IMG/VR virus record: IMGVR_UViG_3300017950_000080 | Location: 1 to 20,960 of that record | Direction: 5' to 3' (one strand) | Source: a virus | Length of the DNA: 20,960 nt | Shown here: positions 12,452-20,312 of the stretch, in pieces | How positions within the stretch are numbered: the first letter of the stretch is position 1 | Layout of the letters: each line of letters opens with the position of its first letter | Program-made: the position numbers and the translations under genes | Notes under the pieces: generated by a model | The model's input: the letters and a program-made list of their open reading frames with translations, nothing else | Told to the model about the DNA's origin: nothing | The model's database searches: none

Positions 12452-12661
12452 ATGTGTATGAGTAGTCCCTCACAACCACCTGTACAAGAAGCGATTACAC
12501 CAGTAAGACAAGCAGTTTCATCTGGTGATGAATTAGCGCCTACAATTGAATTAGCGTCAGAAGATTCTATGGAAATTGCAAAAAAGAAAAAAGCTAAAAC
12601 AGGTACAGTTGCGATGCAAACTGATTTAAATATTCCAGGTTCTAGTGGAACAATAATATAA
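12452..12661 (+). CDS. Small virion-associated-like protein with N-terminal MCMSS, paralog 2 (gp7.3-like)
   Basis: This 69-aa protein has the same length, start (MCMSS) and end motif (TDLNIP) as the preceding gene. Its middle differs: PVRQAVSSGDELAPT, an acidic EDSMEIA, then AKKKKAKTG. The sequence of a lysine cluster followed by a small-residue tail ending SSGTII recalls T7 gp7.3, which has a basic segment and ends SSGGGINI and sits directly before the portal gene. AAGGAG at 12438-12443 gives a good ribosome binding site. The gp7.3 link rests on my memory of that protein and needs a profile search. Confidence 0.77.
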   Translation: MCMSSPSQPPVQEAITPVRQAVSSGDELAPTIELASEDSMEIAKKKKAKTGTVAMQTDLNIPGSSGTII

Positions 12662-12671
12662 GGAATTTCAA

Positions 12672-14231
12672 ATGGCAGATAATTTAGTCAATACGGCAGA
12701 AAGCCGATACAATTCTCTGTCTGAAAGAAGAGAACATTTTTTAGAACGTGGACGTGAATGTAGTGAGTTGACGATACCAACCTTAATTCCTGAAAATTCA
12801 TTTACACCAACGCAAGATTTTTATAGTCCTTTCCAATCAGTTGGAAGTAGAGGTGTTAACAATCTAGCAAGTAAACTTTTACTTTTATTACTTCCCCCCA
12901 ACCAACCTTTCTTTAGATTAGCAATACAAGGCAAAGCTAAAGAACAAGTTCAAGAACAACCAGAACTTAAAACATTAATTGAAAAATCATTAGCAAAAAT
13001 TGAACGTGACGTTATGAGTAAAATAGAGTCACTAGCAATAAGAGTACCAATTTTTGAAGCGATAAAACATTTAATTGTTGGTGGAAACGTTTTATGTCAT
13101 ATGCCTAAAAATGGAACAATGAGAGTTTTTCCATTAAATCAATATGTATGTAAAAGAGACGGTGACGGAAATTTATTAGAAATAGTTGTAAAAGAAAATG
13201 TATCTGTATTAGGATTAGAACCTGATGTCAGAGATTTAGTGTTACAGCAGATGAGCAAAGAAGATGCTAAGTCTGAAACTTCATGTGAACTGTACACACA
13301 TATTTATAAACTAAATAATAAAAAATATTATGTTTGCCAAGAAGTAAAAGGAATTAAAATACCTTCTTCTATTGGTGAACACAACGAAGACCAACTACCG
13401 TGGTTATGTTTAAGAATGGTACGTGTGGATTCTGAGGACTATGGACGTAGTTACGTAGAGGAATTTATCGGAGACTTGAAAAGCCTTGAAGGATTATCGC
13501 AATCACTTGTTGAAAGTGCTGCAGCATCTTCCAAAATGGTTTTTATGGTTAAGCCAAATTCTACTACAAAGAAAAGAGATTTAGCAGTAGCACGTAACGG
13601 TGATATTATATCTGGTAATCAAGATGATGTTAGCGTGTTACAAGCACAAAAGTTTTATGATTTACAAACAGTTGAGAAAGCAATTGGTAGACTAGAAGAA
13701 AGACTAGCATACGCCTTCTTACTTAACACAGCAATTCAACGTCAAGCAGAGAGAGTTACTGCTCAAGAAATTAGATATATGGCTAATGAACTTGAAACAG
13801 CTATGGGTGGAATATATTCTTTACTATCACAAGAATTACAATTGCCTTTAGTTTCTCTTCTAATGACAAGAATGGGAAGTAAAAACGAAATACCAAAACT
13901 TCCAAAAGGGTCTGTAAGACCTACAATTATTACTGGTGTTGAAGCACTAGGTAGAGGTAATGACTTACAGAAACTAAGAGAGTTCGTAGCTGAAATTGGA
14001 CAATTAGCACAAATCAATCCTGAAGCTATTCAATTATTAAACATAGGTGATTTAATTGAAAGACTTGCAACAGGACACGGAATTGAAACTGAAAATCTAA
14101 TTAAAACTCCAGAACAGTTACAAGCAGAACAACAACAGCAAATGCAGATGCAACAACAACAACAGATGATGGAAACAGCACAAGCTGTTGCACCTAAAGT
14201 TGCAGACAATGTTACAAAACCAAGAGGATAA
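12672..14231 (+). CDS. Portal (head-tail connector) protein, T7 gp8-like
   Basis: The portal forms the dodecameric ring at the packaging vertex through which DNA enters and leaves. It has 519 aa, against 536 in T7. The N-terminal YNSLSERREHFLERGRECSELTIPTLIP and FQSVGSRGVNNLASKLLLLLLPPNQPFF are characteristic of podoviral portals. The middle LPWLCLRM, EDYGRSYVEEFIGDLKSLEGLSQ and LNTAIQRQAERVTAQEIR motifs are the stem and clip region. The C-terminus has a glutamine-rich run near 482-505 coded by CAA/CAG repeats, as often seen in this family. The scaffold gene follows after 4 nt. The gene appears intact. Confidence 0.96.
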   Translation: MADNLVNTAESRYNSLSERREHFLERGRECSELTIPTLIPENSFTPTQDFYSPFQSVGSRGVNNLASKLLLLLLPPNQPFFRLAIQGKAKEQVQEQPELKTLIEKSLAKIERDVMSKIESLAIRVPIFEAIKHLIVGGNVLCHMPKNGTMRVFPLNQYVCKRDGDGNLLEIVVKENVSVLGLEPDVRDLVLQQMSKEDAKSETSCELYTHIYKLNNKKYYVCQEVKGIKIPSSIGEHNEDQLPWLCLRMVRVDSEDYGRSYVEEFIGDLKSLEGLSQSLVESAAASSKMVFMVKPNSTTKKRDLAVARNGDIISGNQDDVSVLQAQKFYDLQTVEKAIGRLEERLAYAFLLNTAIQRQAERVTAQEIRYMANELETAMGGIYSLLSQELQLPLVSLLMTRMGSKNEIPKLPKGSVRPTIITGVEALGRGNDLQKLREFVAEIGQLAQINPEAIQLLNIGDLIERLATGHGIETENLIKTPEQLQAEQQQQMQMQQQQQMMETAQAVAPKVADNVTKPRG

Positions 14232-14235
14232 TTAA

Positions 14236-14979
14236 ATGGTACAACAAGTAGAAATAAAAGCTACAGAAGAAACATCAGATAAACCAATAGAAGAGTCTAA
14301 ACCCCAATCGGATAGACCTGAATGGTTACCTGAAAAATTTAAATCACCAGAAGATATGGCAAAAGCCTATGGTGAATTAGAAACTAAATTAGGACAGCCT
14401 GAAACAAAAGAAGAAGTTGCTAAGACTGAGCCTAAAAAAGAAAATGATTTGTCAATTGATGATGCTGAAAAAGCTGTAGAGAATGCAGGTTTAAGTATGG
14501 ACTCATTGCAACAAGAATATAATGAGAGTGGCCAGTTAAATGATAAATCTTATGAAGCTTTAGAAAAAGTAGGAATACCTAAAGAGTACGTAGATGCATT
14601 TATTAAAGGACAAGAATCTATAGCACAACAAACTTCCAACTCATTAAAACAAGAAGTTGGTGGTGAAGAGTCTTATAATTCTTTAATGTCTTGGGCTTCA
14701 GAAAATTTAAGTGAAGCTGAGATTAATGCATACAATACAACTGTTAACGGAAAAAATATTGAAGCAACTAAACTAGCAATCGCAGGATTGAATGCTAGAT
14801 ATAAAAATGCTGAAGGTATTGAACCTAATTTATCAAAAGGTGAACGACCAAGTTCTAGTAATGCTAGTGGTTATCGTTCATGGGCTGAAGTTACTGCAGC
14901 AATGTCTGACCCTAGATATGGAAAAGACGAAGCATACCAAGCAGACGTTCAAGCTAAAATAAAAAACAGTAGACTATAG
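14236..14979 (+). CDS. Capsid assembly scaffold protein, T7 gp9-like
   Basis: Scaffold directs procapsid assembly and leaves before maturation. The 247-aa chain is acidic and helix-rich, shorter than the 307 of T7. Residues 28-52 carry the motif PEWLPEKFKSPEDMAKAYGE, typical of podoviral scaffolds. A long charged region follows. The C-terminal part, GYRSWAEVTAAMSDPRYGKD, is the segment expected to bind capsid protein. Its position between portal and major capsid protein matches T7 order. A 164-bp structured gap follows. Confidence 0.93.
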   Translation: MVQQVEIKATEETSDKPIEESKPQSDRPEWLPEKFKSPEDMAKAYGELETKLGQPETKEEVAKTEPKKENDLSIDDAEKAVENAGLSMDSLQQEYNESGQLNDKSYEALEKVGIPKEYVDAFIKGQESIAQQTSNSLKQEVGGEESYNSLMSWASENLSEAEINAYNTTVNGKNIEATKLAIAGLNARYKNAEGIEPNLSKGERPSSSNASGYRSWAEVTAAMSDPRYGKDEAYQADVQAKIKNSRL

Positions 14980-15143
14980 GAAAGCCTAAGTAAGGCAAAA
15001 GATAGTTGTGTTACCTGTTTAGGTAGCAACTCGCTGACACAAAGTTAAGTACATTAACTTGACCGTTCTGAGGAACGACAATCTTGTGAAGAATAAGACT
15101 AAGTGAAAGCTTTTTAAATAACAAAGCTATAAGGAGAAATAAT
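14980..15143 (+). other. Structured leader upstream of the capsid gene
   Basis: This is the longest gap in the window and holds no ATG-started ORF. Visible stems, in order: AGTTG 15004-15008 with CAACT 15027-15031 enclosing TACCT/AGGTA (15012-15016, 15021-15025, loop GTTT); AAGTTAA 15042-15048 with TTAACTT 15054-15060; CGTTC 15064-15068 with GAACG 15073-15077, loop TGAG; AGCTTT 15108-15113 with AAAGCT 15123-15128. A weaker GCCT/AGGC pair lies at 14984-14996. AAGGAG at 15131-15136 is the capsid ribosome binding site, just after the last stem. It may be a processed, stabilised 5' leader, hold a late promoter, or be a small RNA. T7 places a promoter and an RNase III site in this gap. Confidence 0.55.
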
Positions 15144-16130
15144 ATGGCAAACGCAATACCTGCTGATATAGGCAGAATAAATAGCGCTAATGCTGAAGAT
15201 GCTTTGTTTTTGAAGGTTTTTTCCGGAGAAGTTTTAACTTCATTCGAGAGAGCATCAAAAACAGAGGGTGCAGATATGGTAAGAAGTATCGCATCTGGCA
15301 AAAGCGCAACTTTCCCAGTAATGGGCAGAATCGGTGCAGAATATCATACACCTGGTGCTGAAATAAACGGTTCATCAGTGAACCACAATGAGAAGGTAAT
15401 TACAATTAACGACCTTCTTATATCTCATGTGTTTTTATCTAATATCGAAGAGGCAAAGAACCATTGGTCGGTTAGAAGTGCGTATTCTTCAGAAATTGGA
15501 AGAGCATTAGCTTTTCAAAAAGATAAACACATCTTACAAACAATCGGTCAAGCAGCTAAAACTACAGTTGCAAATGTTGGTGACACTAACTACCCATCGG
15601 GTACAGTAATCACTAACACTTCAATTGCTAGTGCAACTGCAGCAACTTCAGCTAATGCATTTATCGATTCATTATTTGACGCAGCTAAAACTTTAGATAA
15701 CAACTATGTTCCATCTGAAGGAAGAGTATGTTTCTTAAAACCAGAAATGTACTACAAATTAGCTAACGCAACTAATGCAGTAAATGTAGATTTTAGCGGT
15801 GGTGCAAACGGTGGTGTAGCATCTGGAAGAGTTTTACAAATTGCAGGAATTAGATTAATTGCAGTTCCTCATTTTGTAGCATCTAACATTACTACAGGAA
15901 CAGACGCAGGTTCAGCAACTCAAGGTGGTTCAACACCTCAAGCTGTTGACTTATCAAACTATGAAGGTTTGGTGTCTCACCCTAGTGCAATCGGAACTGT
16001 GAAGTTAATGGACTTGTCAACAGAGATGGAATACCAAATCCAAAGACAAGGTACTTTAATGGTTGCTAAATACGCGATGGGACATGGCGTCCTTCGTCCG
16101 GAAGCAGCAGTAGGAATTAAAGAAGTTTAA
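15144..16130 (+). CDS. Major capsid protein, T7 gp10A-like
   Basis: This protein forms the icosahedral head with the HK97 fold. It has 328 aa, against 344 in T7. Typical segments are DALFLKVFSGEVLTSFERAS near the start, GADMVRSIASGKSATFPVMG, HTPGAEI, LLISHVFLSNIEEAKNHW, then AIGTVKLMDLSTEMEYQIQRQGTLMV and MGHGVLRPEAAVGIKEV at the end. Codons look more G/C-rich and regular than in nearby genes, as expected for a highly expressed gene, though I have not computed this. A strong AAGGAG ribosome binding site lies 7 nt before the ATG. A structured leader precedes it and a strong terminator follows. I see no frameshift extension like T7 gp10B. Confidence 0.97.
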   Translation: MANAIPADIGRINSANAEDALFLKVFSGEVLTSFERASKTEGADMVRSIASGKSATFPVMGRIGAEYHTPGAEINGSSVNHNEKVITINDLLISHVFLSNIEEAKNHWSVRSAYSSEIGRALAFQKDKHILQTIGQAAKTTVANVGDTNYPSGTVITNTSIASATAATSANAFIDSLFDAAKTLDNNYVPSEGRVCFLKPEMYYKLANATNAVNVDFSGGANGGVASGRVLQIAGIRLIAVPHFVASNITTGTDAGSATQGGSTPQAVDLSNYEGLVSHPSAIGTVKLMDLSTEMEYQIQRQGTLMVAKYAMGHGVLRPEAAVGIKEV

Positions 16131-16157
16131 TTTTTAGACATCTTTAAACTTATAAGG

Positions 16158-16197
16158 AGTGGGGGAAGAGGGAGACTTAATCCCCCACTTTATAATT
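16158..16197 (+). terminator. Terminator after the capsid gene, T7 T-phi position
   Basis: AGTGGGGGA at 16158-16166 pairs with TCCCCCACT at 16181-16189 as a perfect, GC-rich 9-bp stem with a 14-nt loop. TTATAATT follows. This is the most GC-rich patch in the window. In T7 the only main terminator for the phage RNAP lies in the same place, between genes 10 and 11. It should give partial termination and so more capsid than tail mRNA. Confidence 0.85.
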
Positions 16198-16212
16198 AAC
16201 AAAGGAAAATCA

Positions 16213-16824
16213 ATGGCAACACAAATAACACCTACAACGGAATTACAAGCGATAAATACCATGCTTAGTTTTATTGGAGAGAGTCCTGTAAGTGCAATCA
16301 CTGGTAATATTGGAACAGACGTTGCTGTTGCTATAAATATTTTAAATGAAACATCTATGAGTATTCAATCTCAAGGATGGTATTTCAACAGAGAATTTGA
16401 CGTAACACAAAATAGAGATTCTAATAATAAAGTACCTTTAGACTCAAATTGTGTTCAAGCTGAAGCTTCAGCGCCTTATCAATACCTTTATCAATTTACA
16501 ATTCGTAACGGATTTTTATATGACTTAAAAAATCATACAGATGTATTTACGTTTAATCCAAAGTTAGACAAAGTTTTAGTTCAACAATTTGAACACCTAC
16601 CAGAATATGCAAGACAATATATTGTTGTTAAAGCAGCAAGAAGATTTGCAGCTCGTTACATTGGTGCAAACGAATTAGTTAAACTAGCAGGATTAGATGA
16701 GAACGAAGCACACGTAGCTTTTGAACAAGCTGACTCAAGAGCAATGGACGCTAATATGTTAAGGGATGATTACAATTTAAATTATATTACTAACCGTAGC
16801 AGCAAACGTTCTTCGAGGAGTTAG
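16213..16824 (+). CDS. Tail tubular protein A (adaptor/gatekeeper), T7 gp11-like
   Basis: A ring of this protein joins portal to tail nozzle. From 16213 it has 203 aa, against 196 in T7. The N-terminal TELQAINTMLSFIGESPVSAI, SIQSQGWYFN in the middle, and PEYARQYIVVKAARRFAARYIGA near the end align with gp11 motifs. The open frame reaches 16159, but that extra part would run through the terminator stem; AAAGGAAAA just before 16213 and the MATQ start are better. The tail nozzle gene follows after 3 nt. Confidence 0.94.
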   Translation: MATQITPTTELQAINTMLSFIGESPVSAITGNIGTDVAVAINILNETSMSIQSQGWYFNREFDVTQNRDSNNKVPLDSNCVQAEASAPYQYLYQFTIRNGFLYDLKNHTDVFTFNPKLDKVLVQQFEHLPEYARQYIVVKAARRFAARYIGANELVKLAGLDENEAHVAFEQADSRAMDANMLRDDYNLNYITNRSSKRSSRS

Positions 16825-16827
16825 ACA

Positions 16828-19320
16828 ATGGCATTAATATCTCAGTCTATACCTAACTTAATAAACGGAGTTAGCCAACAAAACCCTGTTCAAAGAAATG
16901 TATCTCAAGCTGAGAACCAAATTAATTTTCAATCTAATATAATTAATGGTTTATCAAAAAGAGCGGGAACTCAATTTGTCGCTAATTTATTAAGTAATCA
17001 AGCTATTCCTAATAACTGTGCTGTTCAATGGATTAACAGAGATGCTAACAATCAATATGTTGCATTATTTTATAACCAAGGTGTAAAAGTTTTTGATTTA
17101 AATGGAGTAGAAAAAACAGTTACGTTCCCAAATGGAACAGGATATTTAACATCCACCAACCCTTTAGAAGATTTTAAATTTACTAACATAGCAGACTATA
17201 CTTTTGTATCTAATGGTCAGAAAACAATTGCAGAGAACAGTGTAACAACACCTGCAAAAGTTCAAGAAGCTTTAGTGTATGTAGTAAGTTCACAATACGG
17301 TAGACAATATAGTGTTACTTTAAATCATTCTACGTGGTCTTATCCAATAGAAGTTTCTTTTCAAATGCCTACTGGTAATGACGCATCAACAGATGGAAAT
17401 TTTAGAGACACTGAAAAGATTGCACATATATTATTATATGGAACAGCATCATCTTATTGGTCAAGTGCTGCAGATGGAATTGGATTTAAAACAATTAGAA
17501 CTGATACTGGTGCTACATTAAGTACCTCACAAGGAATTGCTAACTATTCTGGAATTACTGGAACATTCACAAACACACAATATGGAAATACAATTTATAT
17601 TTCTTGTGCAAGTGGAACATTTGGAATTGAAACTACAGACGGTTTTGGTAACCAAGCTATGTATGCAGTAAAAGACTCTATACAAGATTTTACAGATTTA
17701 CCTTATTACGCCAAACCAAATATGATTATTCAAATTACTGGTGAAGAAGGTGATGCTCTTTCAGATTATTATGTTAAATTTATAGCTAACGGTGTTTGGA
17801 AAGAAACTGTCGGCCCAGGTGTAAAACTTGGATTAGATAATTCTACTATGCCACACGCTTTGGTCAATAACAATAACGGTACATTTACTTTTGAAGAACA
17901 AACATACACTGATAGAGTTGCCGGAGATGCAGACACTAACGCAGCACCAAGTTTTGTAGGTCAAAAAATTAATAATTTAACTTTCTTCCAAAATAGATTT
18001 GGAATTATTTCTGGACAAAATTTAATTATGTCAGAAAACGGTGCATATTATAATTTCTATGCTACAACTGGAACAGATGTTTTAGACACTGACCCAATTG
18101 ACATTGCAGCTAGTGGTACTACTGTTAATACACTTTACAACTCTATCGATTTTAATGAACAACTTTTATTATTTTCTTCAGAGTCTCAATATATCTTAGA
18201 GTCTTCGGGTGATAGTATTACACCAACAACTGCTGTACTTTCTAAAACAAGTACCTTCTCTCACGATATAAAAGTAGAACCTAAAGCGGCAGGAAAATTT
18301 GTTTACTTTGCACAAAAGAGAAATGACAAAACAGCGTTAACTGAATATTTTGCAGATGATGATACTTTAACTAATGACGGCTTAGATATTACTATTGGTG
18401 TAAATACATTGATACCATCTAATGCATACAAAATTGTATCAAATAACATTGAAGATACAATGGTTGTATTGTGTCACGATACTTTAGATACTGTTAATAC
18501 AACGCCTTACACACCTAGTTCAAATGTAACTGGAACTAATGCTAATAAGATGTTTGTTTATAAATATTTTTGGGATGCGGATAAAAAAGTACAATCAGCA
18601 TGGTCAACATTTACTTTACCAAATATGCAAATTGTTTCTGCGGAAGCTTATGACAGTTATTTATATTTAGTAGTTAATGAAAAAACTAATTTAAAATTAT
18701 TAAGAATAGATTTAAGAAATCCTAATTTTGGTAATTTAACTTTTCCAATCAATATAGATTTACAAACACAAACATTAACTGGAACATATGACAGTGTAAC
18801 AAACAAAACTACATTTACATTACCGTATGAACACAACCAAACATTATTAGCTGTTGATGCTACTAATGGTTCAGATTTAACAATCGACAGTCAAACTGGA
18901 ACTACAGTAGTAGTTTTAGGTAATCATACTTCTTGTATCTTTGGTGTTGCTTTTGAGTCTTTGTATGAATTTTCGAAACCATACATTAGAGAGTCTGGCG
19001 CAACTGGACAAGTAGCAATAACTTCTGGACGTTTCCAAGTTAGAACTATGAGAATAGATTATCAAGACAGCGGTTTCTTTACCGCAACAGTATTACCAAA
19101 TGGTAGGAGTACATCAACATATGAGATGTCTGGAAATGTAATTAACTCAGCATCCTCAGTTGTAGGACAACCTAACATAGCAAGTGGAACATTTAATATT
19201 CCAATACAATCTAAAAATACAGAATTTGTATGTAAGTTAATATCTAGTTCACATTTACCATGTCACTTTATATCAGCTGAGATTGAAGGATTTTATCATA
19301 GAAGAAATAGAAGGATGTAA
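16828..19320 (+). CDS. Tail tubular protein B (nozzle), T7 gp12-like
   Basis: Six copies form the tail nozzle. It has 830 aa, against 794 in T7. The N-terminus MALISQSIPNLINGVSQQ is close to the T7 gp12 start (MALISQSIKNLKGGISQQ). The NGLSKRAGTQF motif follows. The body is rich in Thr, Asn and Gly with many beta-type segments, as expected for a beta-propeller nozzle. The block NLTFFQNRFGIISGQNLIMSENG is the typical conserved core of this family. The C-terminus RRNRRM is basic. GGAG at 16817-16820 lies 7 nt before the ATG. The stop is one base before the next ATG. Confidence 0.96.
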   Translation: MALISQSIPNLINGVSQQNPVQRNVSQAENQINFQSNIINGLSKRAGTQFVANLLSNQAIPNNCAVQWINRDANNQYVALFYNQGVKVFDLNGVEKTVTFPNGTGYLTSTNPLEDFKFTNIADYTFVSNGQKTIAENSVTTPAKVQEALVYVVSSQYGRQYSVTLNHSTWSYPIEVSFQMPTGNDASTDGNFRDTEKIAHILLYGTASSYWSSAADGIGFKTIRTDTGATLSTSQGIANYSGITGTFTNTQYGNTIYISCASGTFGIETTDGFGNQAMYAVKDSIQDFTDLPYYAKPNMIIQITGEEGDALSDYYVKFIANGVWKETVGPGVKLGLDNSTMPHALVNNNNGTFTFEEQTYTDRVAGDADTNAAPSFVGQKINNLTFFQNRFGIISGQNLIMSENGAYYNFYATTGTDVLDTDPIDIAASGTTVNTLYNSIDFNEQLLLFSSESQYILESSGDSITPTTAVLSKTSTFSHDIKVEPKAAGKFVYFAQKRNDKTALTEYFADDDTLTNDGLDITIGVNTLIPSNAYKIVSNNIEDTMVVLCHDTLDTVNTTPYTPSSNVTGTNANKMFVYKYFWDADKKVQSAWSTFTLPNMQIVSAEAYDSYLYLVVNEKTNLKLLRIDLRNPNFGNLTFPINIDLQTQTLTGTYDSVTNKTTFTLPYEHNQTLLAVDATNGSDLTIDSQTGTTVVVLGNHTSCIFGVAFESLYEFSKPYIRESGATGQVAITSGRFQVRTMRIDYQDSGFFTATVLPNGRSTSTYEMSGNVINSASSVVGQPNIASGTFNIPIQSKNTEFVCKLISSSHLPCHFISAEIEGFYHRRNRRM

Positions 19321-19321
19321 T

Positions 19322-19792
19322 ATGGAAAAATGTGTAAGGAAAGCAGTTGTAAAAGACTGTTTAGACTTAGCACCTAAGATGCGTCTAGCAGATAGACGTG
19401 AGATACAAGCATCAGATAACCTAAGTCCATTAAAAGCATTAGTTCTTCCCTTCACTTATGAAGGTTCAAGAAACTATTCCATAATTGGAAATAAAGACGA
19501 AGGTGTTATTGGAATGTTTGGGTCATCCCCATGTCAATTTAAAAAAGGATATGGTGTAGCTTGGATGTTATCTAGTGAACAATTAAAAAACCATGCAAGA
19601 CAATTTCTTAGAGAGTGTCCAAAATGGATTGAAGAAATGGGACAGGGTTATGAATATCTTTATAACTTTGTAGATGAGCGTAATTGGGAAACTTTAAAAT
19701 GGTTACAGTTTTTAGGATTTGAAGCCAAAAGAAAATTACCATACGGCCATGAAAAATTAAATTTTATATTAGTAATGAAGGAGTTAAAATAA
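19322..19792 (+). CDS. Internal virion protein A, T7 gp13-like (GNAT-fold)
   Basis: T7 gp13 is needed for virion assembly and has a GNAT acetyltransferase-like fold. From 19322 this protein has 156 aa, against 138 in T7. Matching features are VRKAVVKDCLDLAPKMRLADRREI at the N-terminus, then AWMLSSEQL (T7 has CWFVTSDQV), a helix with RQFLRECPKWIEEM, YLYNFVDERNWETLKWLQFLGF, and LILVMK-like FILVMKELK at the end. The last two blocks are the usual acetyltransferase-type C-terminal motif. AAGGA at 19311-19315 supports the start, 6 nt away. The frame is open upstream to 19283 within gp12, which is unlikely to be translated. Confidence 0.88.
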   Translation: MEKCVRKAVVKDCLDLAPKMRLADRREIQASDNLSPLKALVLPFTYEGSRNYSIIGNKDEGVIGMFGSSPCQFKKGYGVAWMLSSEQLKNHARQFLRECPKWIEEMGQGYEYLYNFVDERNWETLKWLQFLGFEAKRKLPYGHEKLNFILVMKELK

Positions 19793-19793
19793 T

Positions 19794-20312
19794 ATGTGTA
19801 CAGCAGAAGCAGGCTTTGCGTTAAACGTTGTCAGTGCAGTAGCAGACCATAACGCTAAAAAAGAACAAGCCTATAGAACCTCTGTATCAAATTTTCATGC
19901 TAAAAATGCTGCGAGTTCAGCTTTGTTTGATGACTACGGTCAAATAGACCAAGGTAAAATTAATGCAGGAAAAGAAAAATCAGCTGAAAAGTTTAAAATT
20001 AAAAAAGAGAAAATTAAAGAAATTTCAAAACAATTAGCTTTGAACGTAGGAAACGCTACAGCAATATATAAAGATGTAGGCGGAGACAAAGACACTGACT
20101 TTAGAGATGTTAACATGGGTTTCACTAAAGATATGTTATCTTTCAATAGACAAGAAAACGAAGCATATTCGGCTTACGCTAACACAATTAACAATCTTCC
20201 AGTTCCAGTAGAACCTAGCAACATGGCATTAGCTATTAACATAGCAGGTGCAGGAACAGACTACGCAGGAAATGATAGTAGAAAATTCTTTAACAGTAAG
20301 GCAACAGCATAA
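19794..20312 (+). CDS. Internal virion protein B, T7 gp14-like
   Basis: T7 gp14 is ejected into the host and forms the outer-membrane part of the DNA-ejection channel. This protein has 172 aa, against 196 in T7. It begins MCTAEAGFALNVVSAVADHNA; T7 gp14 also begins Met-Cys and has an alanine-rich helix there. A long helical, Lys/Glu-rich stretch follows (residues about 58-80). The C-terminal part contains ALAINIAGAGTDYAG. AAGGAG lies 10 nt before the ATG. The stop overlaps the next start (TAATG). Order gp12-gp13-gp14-gp15 is as in T7. Confidence 0.85.
   Translation: MCTAEAGFALNVVSAVADHNAKKEQAYRTSVSNFHAKNAASSALFDDYGQIDQGKINAGKEKSAEKFKIKKEKIKEISKQLALNVGNATAIYKDVGGDKDTDFRDVNMGFTKDMLSFNRQENEAYSAYANTINNLPVPVEPSNMALAINIAGAGTDYAGNDSRKFFNSKATA

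Noticed and set aside
13763-14017. Reverse-strand ORF of 84 codons inside the portal gene
   Set aside because: It is a shadow of the portal frame; no start signal and no recognisable motif.
14128-14172. CAA/CAG repeat tract as a separate repeat element
   Set aside because: It is in frame and encodes the glutamine-rich C-terminus common in podoviral portals, so the coding role explains it.
15004-15077. tRNA gene in the gap upstream of capsid
   Set aside because: The stems do not form a cloverleaf: there is no 7-bp acceptor pair, no anticodon arm and no GGTTCGA-type T loop.
15059-15087. Host-type sigma-70 promoter with TTGACC as the -35 box upstream of capsid
   Set aside because: At 17-nt spacing the -10 position reads TCTTGT, which matches TATAAT at only three of six bases.
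16100-16160. Possible programmed frameshift making a longer capsid protein like T7 gp10B
   Set aside because: Both alternative frames after the capsid stop region end within about 10 codons (TAG at 16135-16137 and a TAA near 16146), so no meaningful extension is possible.
16159-16212. Upstream ATG extension of the tail tubular A gene
   Set aside because: The 18 extra codons run through the terminator stem and loop, while ATG 16213 has its own ribosome binding site and gives a normal family length.
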